From positions 62,001 through 126,000 of the forward strand of contig QHSP01000017.1 in NCBI GenBank assembly GCA_003220495.1: a DNA stretch of 64,000 nt. Reading direction: 5' to 3'. The notes under the pieces were generated by a model that was given only the letters and a program-made list of their open reading frames with translations, searched no databases and had not been told where the DNA came from. Made by a program: the position numbers and the translations under genes. The DNA is from Candidatus Rokuibacteriota bacterium (GTDB taxonomy: Bacteria; Methylomirabilota; Methylomirabilia; Rokubacteriales; CSP1-6). Position 1 is the first letter of the stretch. Each line of letters opens with the position of its first letter. This document shows positions 18,576 through 27,714 of the stretch, piece after piece.

Positions 18576-20127
18576 GGTCCTGTTCATCAATCCCGTCATC
18601 CGCGAGGAGGACGAGCCGCGACATGTCCCCTACGGGCTGGCGCTGCTGGCGAGCATCGCGATGCGTGACGGGCATCAGGTGCAGGTGTACGACGCCAACG
18701 CCTGGCGAGCCTCCGACGACATTACCGCTCAGGTCCTGAAGGCCGATCGCTGGGACGTGATCGCCCTCGGCGGGATCACGACAGCCTATCGCTCCATCAA
18801 GCGCCTGGTGGCTATGGCCAAGGAGCTCGCTCCGCCGGCGCTGGTCGTCGCCGGCGGTGGCTTCATCACCAGCATGCCGCGCGACATCATGCGCTTCCTT
18901 CCCCAGGTCGACGTCGGCGTGGTTGGCGAGGGGTTCGTGTCGTTCCGGGCGCTGCTGCGCCGGGTGGACGCGGGACGGCGTGAGTGGGCGGACGTGCCGG
19001 GCCTCGTCTGGCGCGACGCCGACGGACGCACGCACCTGAACGCGGAGCAGCCGCTGCTCCAGGACATCGACTCGCTACCGTATCCGGCGTGGGAGCTGTT
19101 TCCCCTCGACGTGTACTTCAAGAACAGCATGGCGCTCTTCTCGGAAGAGGGCATGCTCGCGCGCCGGCGCCTCGACATCAACGCGAGCTACGGGTGCTCG
19201 CTGATCTGCCGGTTCTGCTTCCACCTCGGCATCGCCGGCGACCTCGAGCAGGTCACGGAGAACGGCGAGCGCGACGTGACGTTCACGCACCAGCGAGTCA
19301 TCCGCTATCACAGCCCGCGATACGTCGTGGACCTCGTGAAGTACGCGCGCTCGCGCTTCGGCATCGACTTCGTCGGCTTCCTGGACGAGAACCTCATGAC
19401 GATGCATCAGTACTCGGGCAAGCGCTGGCTCACGGACATCGCGCGGCTGTGGGTGGAGGAGGGGCTCCAGCCCCAGTGCGTGCGCGACGGCGTCACGCAC
19501 GATCCCGAGCGGTGCTCGGGCGTGCACTGGGGCGGCACCAGTCACGCGACCCTCTGCAATCCCGAGGTTCTTCACGCGATCAAGCAGGCCGGCTGCTCGC
19601 ACCTCGTGTACGGGTACGAGACCTTCTCGGCGCGCGTGATGAAGACGATCGGAAAAGGCGCCACGCCCGAGACCAACGAGCGCTCGCTCCGGTGGACCTT
19701 GGAGGCTGGGATCCGCCCGATCCCGAACCAGATGATCGGCTTCCCGGACGAGGATTTCGACAGCCTGCGTGACAACGTGGTGGCCTGGAACCGGCTCGGC
19801 CTGCAGGTGAAACCGTTCTTCGCCACGCCGTACCCCGGGACCGAGTGGTACCAGCAATACAAGCATCGGATCCTCGAGCAGTACGCCGGCGACCTCGAGG
19901 CCTTCATCCTCGACGTCGGGGACGCGACGCGGGTTACGGCGGTGATCTCCAAGAAGTTCAACGCGGTCGAGCTCTACGGGCTTCGCGAGCTCATGGTGCT
20001 GCGCGATCTCAAGCGGCTCGCCGACTACGAGACGGAGTGGAACCGGCTGCATCCGGTCGATCCTCTGGCCGGAGAAAAGGAAGCGTGGACACGCCGGTTC
20101 GGCCATGCCGTGAGGACGACATCGTGA
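18568..20127 (+). CDS. B12-binding domain-containing radical SAM protein
   Basis: N-terminal B12-binding-like region; radical SAM motif NASYGCSLICRFCFHLG (C-x3-C-x2-C). Confidence 0.93.
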   Translation: MAKVLFINPVIREEDEPRHVPYGLALLASIAMRDGHQVQVYDANAWRASDDITAQVLKADRWDVIALGGITTAYRSIKRLVAMAKELAPPALVVAGGGFITSMPRDIMRFLPQVDVGVVGEGFVSFRALLRRVDAGRREWADVPGLVWRDADGRTHLNAEQPLLQDIDSLPYPAWELFPLDVYFKNSMALFSEEGMLARRRLDINASYGCSLICRFCFHLGIAGDLEQVTENGERDVTFTHQRVIRYHSPRYVVDLVKYARSRFGIDFVGFLDENLMTMHQYSGKRWLTDIARLWVEEGLQPQCVRDGVTHDPERCSGVHWGGTSHATLCNPEVLHAIKQAGCSHLVYGYETFSARVMKTIGKGATPETNERSLRWTLEAGIRPIPNQMIGFPDEDFDSLRDNVVAWNRLGLQVKPFFATPYPGTEWYQQYKHRILEQYAGDLEAFILDVGDATRVTAVISKKFNAVELYGLRELMVLRDLKRLADYETEWNRLHPVDPLAGEKEAWTRRFGHAVRTTS

Positions 20128-21110
20128 AGCTGGCCGTCATCGGACTCGGATCGATTGGTCGCCGCCACCTCGGCAACTTTCACAGCGTCGGCGCCGAGAC
20201 CCTGGTCGCGTACGACACCGTGGCTGCCCAGCGGGCCGCGGCCGCCGCGCAGTTCCCGTACGCCACGATCGCTCCGACGCTCGAGGCGGCGCTCGATGGC
20301 GCGCAGGGCGTCATCGTCTGTACGCCCCCGGACGCGCATCTGAATCTGGCGCGGATGGCGGTCGAGCGCGGGCAGCACGTGATGATCGAGAAGCCGCTCA
20401 CGCAGACGGTGGATGGCGTCGAGGCGGTGCTGCGCGCGGCCGACGCGCGGGGACTGCGGGTGCTCACCGCCTACAACTGGCGCTACTGGCCGCCGATGCT
20501 GCTCGTCGAGCAGCTCCTGAAGGACGGACGCATCGGCGCCGTCCGGGCCGGCCGCACCGAGTACGCCTATCATCTCCCGTTCCACCGCTACCCGGGCCGC
20601 GACTACCGTGAGTTCTACATGGCCCAGGCCAAGCAGGGCGGCGGATGCGTGCTCGACGAGAGCCACGCGATCGACTACATGCGCTGGCTGCTCGGCGACA
20701 TCGTCGAGGTGAGCGCGGTCGTCGACCACATCTCGAGCCTCGAGATGGACACCGACGACATCGCCGACCTCACCGTCCGCTTCGCGTCCGGCTGCGTCGG
20801 CAACATCCACATGAACCTCTTCGCCTGGAACATGCACAGCCACTTCGAGCTGATGGGCGAGGACGGGGTCATCCAGTGGCGGCGGTTCGACAACGAGATC
20901 CGCGTCTTCGACCCGAAAGCCAACCGTTGGGAGATCTATCCGTTCGCGTGCCAGCTCAACGACATGTACGTCGAGGAGGCGCGGCACTTTCTGGCCTGCG
21001 TCCGCGGCGAGGCCGTCCCGCGCTGCGACGGCTGGGACGGCTTCAAGACGATGAAGGTCATCGACGCGGCCCGCCGCGCCTCCGCGGAGCGGCGCTGGGT
21101 CAAGGTCTGA
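20124..21110 (+). CDS. Gfo/Idh/MocA family oxidoreductase
   Basis: VKLAVIGLGSIGRRHLGNF; VIVCTPPDAHLNLARMAVERGQHVMIEKPLTQTVDG. Confidence 0.95.
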   Translation: MKLAVIGLGSIGRRHLGNFHSVGAETLVAYDTVAAQRAAAAAQFPYATIAPTLEAALDGAQGVIVCTPPDAHLNLARMAVERGQHVMIEKPLTQTVDGVEAVLRAADARGLRVLTAYNWRYWPPMLLVEQLLKDGRIGAVRAGRTEYAYHLPFHRYPGRDYREFYMAQAKQGGGCVLDESHAIDYMRWLLGDIVEVSAVVDHISSLEMDTDDIADLTVRFASGCVGNIHMNLFAWNMHSHFELMGEDGVIQWRRFDNEIRVFDPKANRWEIYPFACQLNDMYVEEARHFLACVRGEAVPRCDGWDGFKTMKVIDAARRASAERRWVKV

Positions 21111-21112
21111 CC

Positions 21113-21835
21113 GTGGCCGCCCCGTACGCGTTCGCCGTTATCCCGGCGCGCGGCGGCTCGAAGGGGCTCCCCGGCAAGAACCTTCGCCTGCTCGGGTCTC
21201 TCTCGTTGATCGCGCACGCCGTGGCGTCGTGCCGCGAGGCGAAGCGGCTGAGGCGATTCGTGGTCTCCACCGACAGCGAGAAGATCGCCGACGCCGCGCG
21301 CGCCGCAGGCGCCGAGGTGCCGTTCATACGCCCGGCCGAGCTGGCGACCGACGAGGCGGGTATGGTGCCGGTGCTCCAGCACGCCGTGCGGTGGCTCGAG
21401 GGGACGACCGGCGTTCGCCCGGACCTCGTCGTCACGATCCAGCCGACCTCGCCGTTCCGCGTCGGGGCCGACATCGATGAGACCATCGCGAAGATCGTCG
21501 CGACCGGGGCGGACTCCGCACAGACGGTGACGGAGGCCGCCTACCATCCATTTTTCATGAAGACGCTCGACGGTGACCGCACGGTCCCGCTCTTTCACGA
21601 GGGTCACAAGTACGTGCGGCGGCAGGACGCGCCGCCGGTGTACCAGCCGTCGGGCGCCGTCTACGTGACGAGCTACGAGGTGTTGATGCACGAGGGGCGC
21701 GTGCTCGGTCAGGACAACCGCGCGGTCGTCAGGGATTTCGAAGCCTCGGTCAACATCGACACGGAGTGGGACTTCCTGCTCGCGGAGCTTCTGCTCCGCC
21801 AGGGGCGGGCACCCGTCCCGCCCGAGCGCAGATAG
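21113..21835 (+). CDS. acylneuraminate cytidylyltransferase family (CMP-nonulosonate synthetase, NeuA/LegF-like)
   Basis: FAVIPARGGSKGLPGKNLRLLG; VTIQPTSPFRVGADIDETI; NIDTEWDFLLAE. Confidence 0.93.
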   Translation: MAAPYAFAVIPARGGSKGLPGKNLRLLGSLSLIAHAVASCREAKRLRRFVVSTDSEKIADAARAAGAEVPFIRPAELATDEAGMVPVLQHAVRWLEGTTGVRPDLVVTIQPTSPFRVGADIDETIAKIVATGADSAQTVTEAAYHPFFMKTLDGDRTVPLFHEGHKYVRRQDAPPVYQPSGAVYVTSYEVLMHEGRVLGQDNRAVVRDFEASVNIDTEWDFLLAELLLRQGRAPVPPERR

Positions 21836-21842
21836 CGTCCGG

Positions 21843-22463
21843 ATGCCCCGCCGCCTCCTGATCCTGGGCGCCGGAGGCCACGGTCGCGCCGTGGCGGACC
21901 TGGCCGCCGCGTGCGACTGGACGGTGGCCGGCTTCACCGACCGTCCGGGCGCCGACCCGCGCGTGCTGGGAGGCGACGAAGACCTGCCCGCGCTGGCGCG
22001 CTCCGCACCGATCGACGCGGGCGTGATCGGCGTCGGGAACTCGGCGCTCCAGCGGCGAGCGGAGCTCTTCGATCGCCTGCGCGAGTCGCGCCTGCCGATT
22101 CCAGCCCTCGTGCACCCCCGGGCGACGCTCTCGAGCTCCGCTCGCGTGAGCGCGGGCTCGGTCGTGTTTCCCGCGGCGGTTCTGGGCGCCGGAGTGACCG
22201 TCGCCGAGAACGTCGTCATCTACAGTGGTGCCGTCGTCGAGCACGACTGTCGGATCGCTGATCACGCGTACATCTCGCCGGGCGCCATCCTGTCGGGCGC
22301 CGTCGTCGTGGAGGTCGGGGCGTTCATCGGCGCGGGCGCCGTGATCCTGCCGGGCGTGACGATCGGCAAGCACGCCGTCGTCGGGGCCGGCGCCGTGGTG
22401 CTCGCGGACGTCCTTGCGGGCGAGACGGTGGCCGGCGTGCCGGCACGACCGCGCGGGGCTTGA
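21843..22463 (+). CDS. NeuD/PglD-family sugar O/N-acetyltransferase
   Basis: RRLLILGAGGHGRAVADLA; left-handed beta-helix hexapeptides VSAGSVVFPAAVLGAGVTVAENVVIYSGAVVEHDC. Confidence 0.92.
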   Translation: MPRRLLILGAGGHGRAVADLAAACDWTVAGFTDRPGADPRVLGGDEDLPALARSAPIDAGVIGVGNSALQRRAELFDRLRESRLPIPALVHPRATLSSSARVSAGSVVFPAAVLGAGVTVAENVVIYSGAVVEHDCRIADHAYISPGAILSGAVVVEVGAFIGAGAVILPGVTIGKHAVVGAGAVVLADVLAGETVAGVPARPRGA

Positions 22464-22464
22464 G

Positions 22465-24426
22465 GTGAGCCGCGTCCTCCTGGTCACCCACTCGACGCGC
22501 TCCATCGGAGAGTTCCGTCGTCCGTGGGTCCGCGCGCTCTACCGGAGATACGTCGCGCGATTCCGCCGGGAGTTGAGCGCGGTGGTCGCGCGCGTCGCGC
22601 GCGAGGGCGAGGTGACGGTGCTCACGTCGCGGGAGCTCGTCGACCCCAAAACGCTCCCGGCGCCGGTCGCGCTCCGCTATTTCGACGACGAGTCCTTCCA
22701 GGTGACGGCCGAGACCGTCGGAGACCTCACCGATCACCTCGAGTCGGCAGTGTGGCCCGAACACGGGCGAGAGCTGTCGCTCGACTACCACGGGGTCTGG
22801 TTGCCGGACGTCCTGACGATCGGCCGCGGGGTCGTCCTGCGGCTGGAGATCGCGGAGCCGCTGGCGGCGATCCAGAAGGTCTGCGACGATGCGAAGCCCC
22901 GGCGCGTCGTTTTGTTGACGGGCGCGTCGATCCCCGAGCGTCTCGCGCGATGCGTGGCGCAGCGGCAGGGGTGGCCCGTCGAGGTTGCCTCGCGCCGCTT
23001 CGTGTGGCCCAGGATCTACGCTCGGGTCTACGCGGCGCTCTCGCCGAGAGAAGAGCGGCTCCGATTGCGTTCCCTGCTCGAGCGTCCCCGAGCCGGGGTG
23101 ACGCCGGCTCGGTTGCCCGCCGGCGAGCGGGTGCTGTTCGTGACGTGCCGGCCACGGCACCACTACGTCGTCGATCCGCTGGCCGACGCCGTACGCGCGG
23201 CGGGCGCCGAAGCGCATGTCGTCGCATCCGACCCGGATTCCGAGACGCGCATGCGTCTCTCCGCCCTGTGCGAGGAGGGCGTGGCGGCGAGCATTTTCCT
23301 CGACCACCTCCCGGCGCGAGACGCGGCGGCGCTCGTCCAGACCTATCGTCCCATCTTTCGTGATCTCTGGCGCCGCATCGAGCGCGACCCCAGCTTCCGG
23401 GCACGGCTGGCGTGGAACGGTATCGAGCTGGCTGACGTCGCGCGGCCGTTCTTGCGCGATACGGTCACGCGGAGTCTCCTCTCCGCACTCCTCGCTCAGG
23501 CGGCCGCCTTTCGCGCGATGGACGCGATCCAGCCGACCTCCGTGGTCGTCACGAGCAACCGTCGCCACGCCGAGAGGACCCTGGCGCTGGTCGCGCGGGC
23601 GCGCGGCATCCCCACCGTGTTCTTTCCTGGCACGTTGCTGTTCAGCCGCGACCCCTCGAATCGATTCGATCTGGGCGACCGCATCCTCGTGATCGGCGAA
23701 TATTTGCGCGAGCGGATGCTCGCGGCCAAGCTGGTCGACCCCCGGCGGATCTCGGTCGTCGGCGACCCGCGCTCCGACGCGGCACGCCGCGTCGCATCCG
23801 CCCAGCTGCGCGACGAGATCGCACGAGAGTTCGGCCTGCCGGCGGACCGGCCGTTCCTCATCTTCGTGTCGAAGGTTGTTTCTCTGCACTTCTCGGCCGC
23901 CGAGAAGGAGGCATTCTACCGGACCGTGGCCGGCGCGTTCGAGCACCTTCCCGCCGTGAACCTCGTCGTGAAGATTCATCCCAACGAGGATGAGGCGCTC
24001 GTGCGGCGTCAGGCGCGCGAATGGCAGTGGCCGGGCTCGGTGTTCACGAAGACGTTCGATATCCATCGGCTCTTCGCCGCGGCCGACGCCGCGATCATGG
24101 TGACGTCGATGGCGGGGATCGAGGCCATGGCGCTGGGTTGCCCGGTCGTCGCCGTGCAGACTCCGGGCAAGGACTTCGAGGGGGGTGTGATGCCGCCCTA
24201 TGTGAGCGAGAACGTGGTGGAGCACGTCGACATGGGCGACGCGGACGGCCTGGCGAAGGCGCTCCGGCGACTGCTCGAGGATGCGGAGGCGCGGACGGCG
24301 CTGGTGGAGCGCGCGAAGAAATTCGCGGCGCGCTATGTCCACCCCGCGGACGGCGCGCTTGCGGGCCGTCTCCTCTCGGTGATCGACGCGATCCGCTCCG
24401 AGACGGCGGAACGGCGGGCGCCGTGA
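22465..24426 (+). CDS. GT-B-fold-like glycosyltransferase / capsule polysaccharide synthesis-type protein
   Basis: NLVVKIHPNEDEALV...FDIHRLFAAADAAIMVTSMAGIEAMALGCPVVAVQTPG resembles GT-B C-terminal domains; lies between neuD- and neuB-like genes. Confidence 0.75.
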   Translation: MSRVLLVTHSTRSIGEFRRPWVRALYRRYVARFRRELSAVVARVAREGEVTVLTSRELVDPKTLPAPVALRYFDDESFQVTAETVGDLTDHLESAVWPEHGRELSLDYHGVWLPDVLTIGRGVVLRLEIAEPLAAIQKVCDDAKPRRVVLLTGASIPERLARCVAQRQGWPVEVASRRFVWPRIYARVYAALSPREERLRLRSLLERPRAGVTPARLPAGERVLFVTCRPRHHYVVDPLADAVRAAGAEAHVVASDPDSETRMRLSALCEEGVAASIFLDHLPARDAAALVQTYRPIFRDLWRRIERDPSFRARLAWNGIELADVARPFLRDTVTRSLLSALLAQAAAFRAMDAIQPTSVVVTSNRRHAERTLALVARARGIPTVFFPGTLLFSRDPSNRFDLGDRILVIGEYLRERMLAAKLVDPRRISVVGDPRSDAARRVASAQLRDEIAREFGLPADRPFLIFVSKVVSLHFSAAEKEAFYRTVAGAFEHLPAVNLVVKIHPNEDEALVRRQAREWQWPGSVFTKTFDIHRLFAAADAAIMVTSMAGIEAMALGCPVVAVQTPGKDFEGGVMPPYVSENVVEHVDMGDADGLAKALRRLLEDAEARTALVERAKKFAARYVHPADGALAGRLLSVIDAIRSETAERRAP

Positions 24427-25490
24427 GCGCGTCACGCCAGAGGTTCGTCGTCAACGCGCGCGCGATCGGTGATGACGCGCCAGTATTCGTCGTGGCCGAG
24501 GCGGGGGTCAATCACAACGGTGACCCGGAGCAGGCCCGGCGCTTGATCGATGCCGCCAAGGAAGCCGGCGCCGACGCGGTGAAGTTCCAGACGTTTCGCA
24601 GCGACGCCCTGGTGAGCCGGCACGCGCCGAAGGCCGCCTACCAGCGTGCGACCACGGGCGACGACGGGACGCAGGCCGAGATGCTGGCGCGCCTCGAGCT
24701 CTCGCTGGAGCAGCATGTCGACCTGCGCGATCGCTGTGCGAAGCAGGGGCTCGTCTTCTTCTCGGCGCCGTTCGACGAGGCGAGCGTCGAGGCCCTCGCC
24801 GAGCTGGGCGTGAGTCTCTACAAGGTCCCGTCCGGCGAGATCACCAATCTTCCGCTGCTGGCCCGGATCGCGTCCAAGGGCAAGCCAGTGATCCTCTCGA
24901 CCGGCATGTCGACGCTCGACGAGGTCGCGGCGGCGGTCGCCACGATCCGCGGGGCGGGCGATCCTCCCCTCGCGCTGCTCCACTGCGTGAGCGCGTACCC
25001 GGCGCCGATCGAGGAGATGAATCTGCGCGCGATGAGTACCTTGCGCGACAGGTTCGGATGCCCGGTGGGACTCTCCGACCACACGCTCGGGATCGCGGTC
25101 GCGCTCGGCGCGGTCGCGCGCGGCGCGGCGATCGTCGAGAAGCATCTGACGCTCGACAAGGCCTTGCCAGGTCCCGACCACCGTGCGTCGCTCGAGCCCG
25201 GCGAGTTCGCCGAACTGGTGCGAGGCATTCGCGCGATCGAGGCGTCGCTCGGTGACGGCGACAAACGCCCCATGCCGTGCGAGGCGGACGTCCGGCGGGT
25301 GGCGCGCAAAAGTCTCGTCGCCGCGCGGGCCCTGCGCGCCGGCGAGATCCTGACCTCGGACGCGGTCGCGATCAAGCGCCCCGGCACTGGCATTCCGCCC
25401 TCCGCCCTGGCCTCCGTGCTCGGCCGCCGCGTCCGTCGCGACGTGCTGGCGGACGAGGTGCTGGACTGGGTCATGCTGGAGACGCATTGA
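24423..25490 (+). CDS. N-acetylneuraminate/legionaminate synthase (NeuB/LegI family, with SAF domain)
   Basis: FVVAEAGVNHNGDPEQARRLIDAAKEAGADAVKFQTF; GLSDHTLGIAVALGAVARGAAIVEKHLTLDK; RKSLVAARALRAGEIL. Confidence 0.95.
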   Translation: MSASRQRFVVNARAIGDDAPVFVVAEAGVNHNGDPEQARRLIDAAKEAGADAVKFQTFRSDALVSRHAPKAAYQRATTGDDGTQAEMLARLELSLEQHVDLRDRCAKQGLVFFSAPFDEASVEALAELGVSLYKVPSGEITNLPLLARIASKGKPVILSTGMSTLDEVAAAVATIRGAGDPPLALLHCVSAYPAPIEEMNLRAMSTLRDRFGCPVGLSDHTLGIAVALGAVARGAAIVEKHLTLDKALPGPDHRASLEPGEFAELVRGIRAIEASLGDGDKRPMPCEADVRRVARKSLVAARALRAGEILTSDAVAIKRPGTGIPPSALASVLGRRVRRDVLADEVLDWVMLETH

Positions 25491-26662
25491 CGCCGATCAC
25501 GCGCGCCATCGGCGTCGTGACGGTGAGCCGCTCGGACTACGGCCACCTGGTCCCCGTCCTGCACGAGATCCGTACCGCGCCCGACCTGCGTCTGGTCCTG
25601 TTCGTCGCCGGCGCGCATCTCTTGCCGCGCTTCGGCCGGACGGTCGACCTCGTCGAGGCCGACGGGTGGCCGATCGCGGCCTCGATCGACATGCTCGAGG
25701 CGGACGACTCGCCGGCAGGCATCGCCGCCTCGACGGCACGGGGTGTCGACGGCTTCGCGCGGGCTTTTGCCCGCCATCGTCCGGACGTGCTCGTCCTGAT
25801 GGGCGACCGGTTCGAGATGCTGGCGGCGGCGGTGGCGGCCTTGCCGCTGGTGGTGCCGGTCGCGCACATCCACGGCGGCGAAGAGTCCGAGGGCGCGATC
25901 GACAACCAGATCCGCCACGCGATCACAAAGCTCGCGCACGTACACTTCGCCTCCGCCGAGCCGCACGCGCGCCGCATCGCGCAGATGGGCGAGGAGCCGT
26001 GGCGCATCCACATGACTGGCGCGCCCGGTCTCGATCGGATCCGCCCGAGCGAGCTCCTGCGGCGCGGCGATGTCGCGGCAGCGATCGGGCTGCCGCAGGC
26101 CGGGCCGTGGCTCGTCGTGACCTTTCACCCGGTGACGCTCGAGTATCAGGACACCGAGCGCCACGTCGACGAGCTGCTGGCCGCGCTCGACAAGCTCGAG
26201 GCGACCCTGGTCCTCACGTACCCCGGGGCTGACACGGCCGGGCGCGCGATCATCGACCGTATCGAGGAGTTCGCGGGGCGCCACCCGAACGTGAGGCTCG
26301 TGACGAGCCTCGGGGACCGCCTCTATCTCTCGCTGCTCGAGCACGCCGACGCCATGGTCGGCAATTCGTCGAGCGGCCTGATCGAGGCGCCTTCGTTCGG
26401 GCTCCCGGCGGTCAACATCGGCAGCCGCCAAACCGGCCGCCTGCGCGGCGCCAACGTCATCGACGTCGCGCCCGAGCGTGACGACATCCTGAGCGCGATC
26501 GAGGCCGCGCTGGCGCCGGGCCTGCGGACGCGGCTGCGCGCGACGCCCAACCCGTACGGCGACGGCCGCGCGGCGCCGCGCATCGTCAAGGTGCTCAGAG
26601 AGGTCGAGTTGACGCCGCGGCTGGTCCGCAAGCGATTCGTCGAGACGGAGGGTGGAGCATGA
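25487..26662 (+). CDS. UDP-N-acetylglucosamine 2-epimerase (hydrolysing), NeuC/LegG family
   Basis: GVVTVSRSDYGHLVPVLHEI; GDRFEMLAAAVAA; AHIHGGEESEGAIDNQIRHAITKLAHVHF; VGNSSSGLIEAPSFGLPAVNIGSRQTGR; TTG start. Confidence 0.95.
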   Translation: MTPITRAIGVVTVSRSDYGHLVPVLHEIRTAPDLRLVLFVAGAHLLPRFGRTVDLVEADGWPIAASIDMLEADDSPAGIAASTARGVDGFARAFARHRPDVLVLMGDRFEMLAAAVAALPLVVPVAHIHGGEESEGAIDNQIRHAITKLAHVHFASAEPHARRIAQMGEEPWRIHMTGAPGLDRIRPSELLRRGDVAAAIGLPQAGPWLVVTFHPVTLEYQDTERHVDELLAALDKLEATLVLTYPGADTAGRAIIDRIEEFAGRHPNVRLVTSLGDRLYLSLLEHADAMVGNSSSGLIEAPSFGLPAVNIGSRQTGRLRGANVIDVAPERDDILSAIEAALAPGLRTRLRATPNPYGDGRAAPRIVKVLREVELTPRLVRKRFVETEGGA

Positions 26663-27714
26663 ACCTCGCCGAGGTTTGTGTCCCCGATACGGCGTCGCTG
26701 CGCGAGGCGCTCGAGCTCGTGACCCGGAGCGGCAAGCAGATCGCGCTGGTCGTCGCCGGCGACGCGACGTTGGCCGGTCTGGTGACCGATGGCGACGTGC
26801 GCAAGGCGATCCTGCGCGGCGTGGCGCTCGACGCGAAGGTGGTGGAGGCCATGAACCGGGCGCCCATCGTGGGCAGGCCCGGCATCGCGCGGGCGGAGGC
26901 ACTGGCGATGATGCGCCAGCGCCGGATCCGCCATCTGCCGCTGGTCGACGCCGGGGGACGCTTGCACGACCTCCTTCTGCTCGACGATCTCCTCGCGCCG
27001 CTCGCCCCCCTCGACACGCTAGCCGTCATCATGGCGGGCGGTGAAGGGCGCCGGCTCCTGCCCCTGACGCAGTCGACGCCCAAGCCGCTGCTCAAGGTCG
27101 GCGGCAAACCGCTGGTCGAGATTCTGATCGATCGCTTGCGCGAAGCCGGGATCCCCGAGGTGCTGGTCTCGGTCCACCACAAGTCGGACATGATCCGCGC
27201 CGCGCTCGGCGACGGCGAACGGCTCGGCGTCCGTCTCGAGTACGTGGAGGAGCCCAGGCCCCTCGGCACGATGGGCGCGCTGGCGCTCATCCGGCCCCGG
27301 CTCGACCGTCCCATCTTCGTCATCAACGGCGACATCCTCACCAAGTGCGATTTCCGCGCGATGTGGGAGTTTCACCTGCGCCAGACCGATGCCGCCATGA
27401 CGGTCGGCGTCTCGCTGCACCAGGTCGAGCTCCCGTTCGGTGAGCTGACGCTCGACGGCAACCGGGTCGAGCGGGTCGACGAGAAGCCGCGGAAGGAGTT
27501 TCCAGTGAACGCGGGGATCTACATTCTCAATCCATCGGCGGTCGAGGCGATCCCCGAGGGGGAGTACTGCGACGCGACGGACCTGATCCGGGTGCTCCTC
27601 GCCGGCGGTCGGCGCGTCGCCGCGTACGCGATCAACGAGTACTGGCTCGACGTGGGACGCCACGGCGATCTCGAGAAGGCGATTCGCGACGTGGCTGAAG
27701 GGCTCCTGGGGTGA
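26659..27714 (+). CDS. CBS-domain nucleotidyltransferase (PtmE-like sugar-1-phosphate guanylyltransferase)
   Basis: N-terminal CBS pair; NTP-transferase VIMAGGEGRRLLPLTQSTPKPLLKVGGKPLVEILID. PtmE is the CBS-NTP transferase of the Campylobacter legionaminate pathway. Confidence 0.9.
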   Translation: MNLAEVCVPDTASLREALELVTRSGKQIALVVAGDATLAGLVTDGDVRKAILRGVALDAKVVEAMNRAPIVGRPGIARAEALAMMRQRRIRHLPLVDAGGRLHDLLLLDDLLAPLAPLDTLAVIMAGGEGRRLLPLTQSTPKPLLKVGGKPLVEILIDRLREAGIPEVLVSVHHKSDMIRAALGDGERLGVRLEYVEEPRPLGTMGALALIRPRLDRPIFVINGDILTKCDFRAMWEFHLRQTDAAMTVGVSLHQVELPFGELTLDGNRVERVDEKPRKEFPVNAGIYILNPSAVEAIPEGEYCDATDLIRVLLAGGRRVAAYAINEYWLDVGRHGDLEKAIRDVAEGLLG

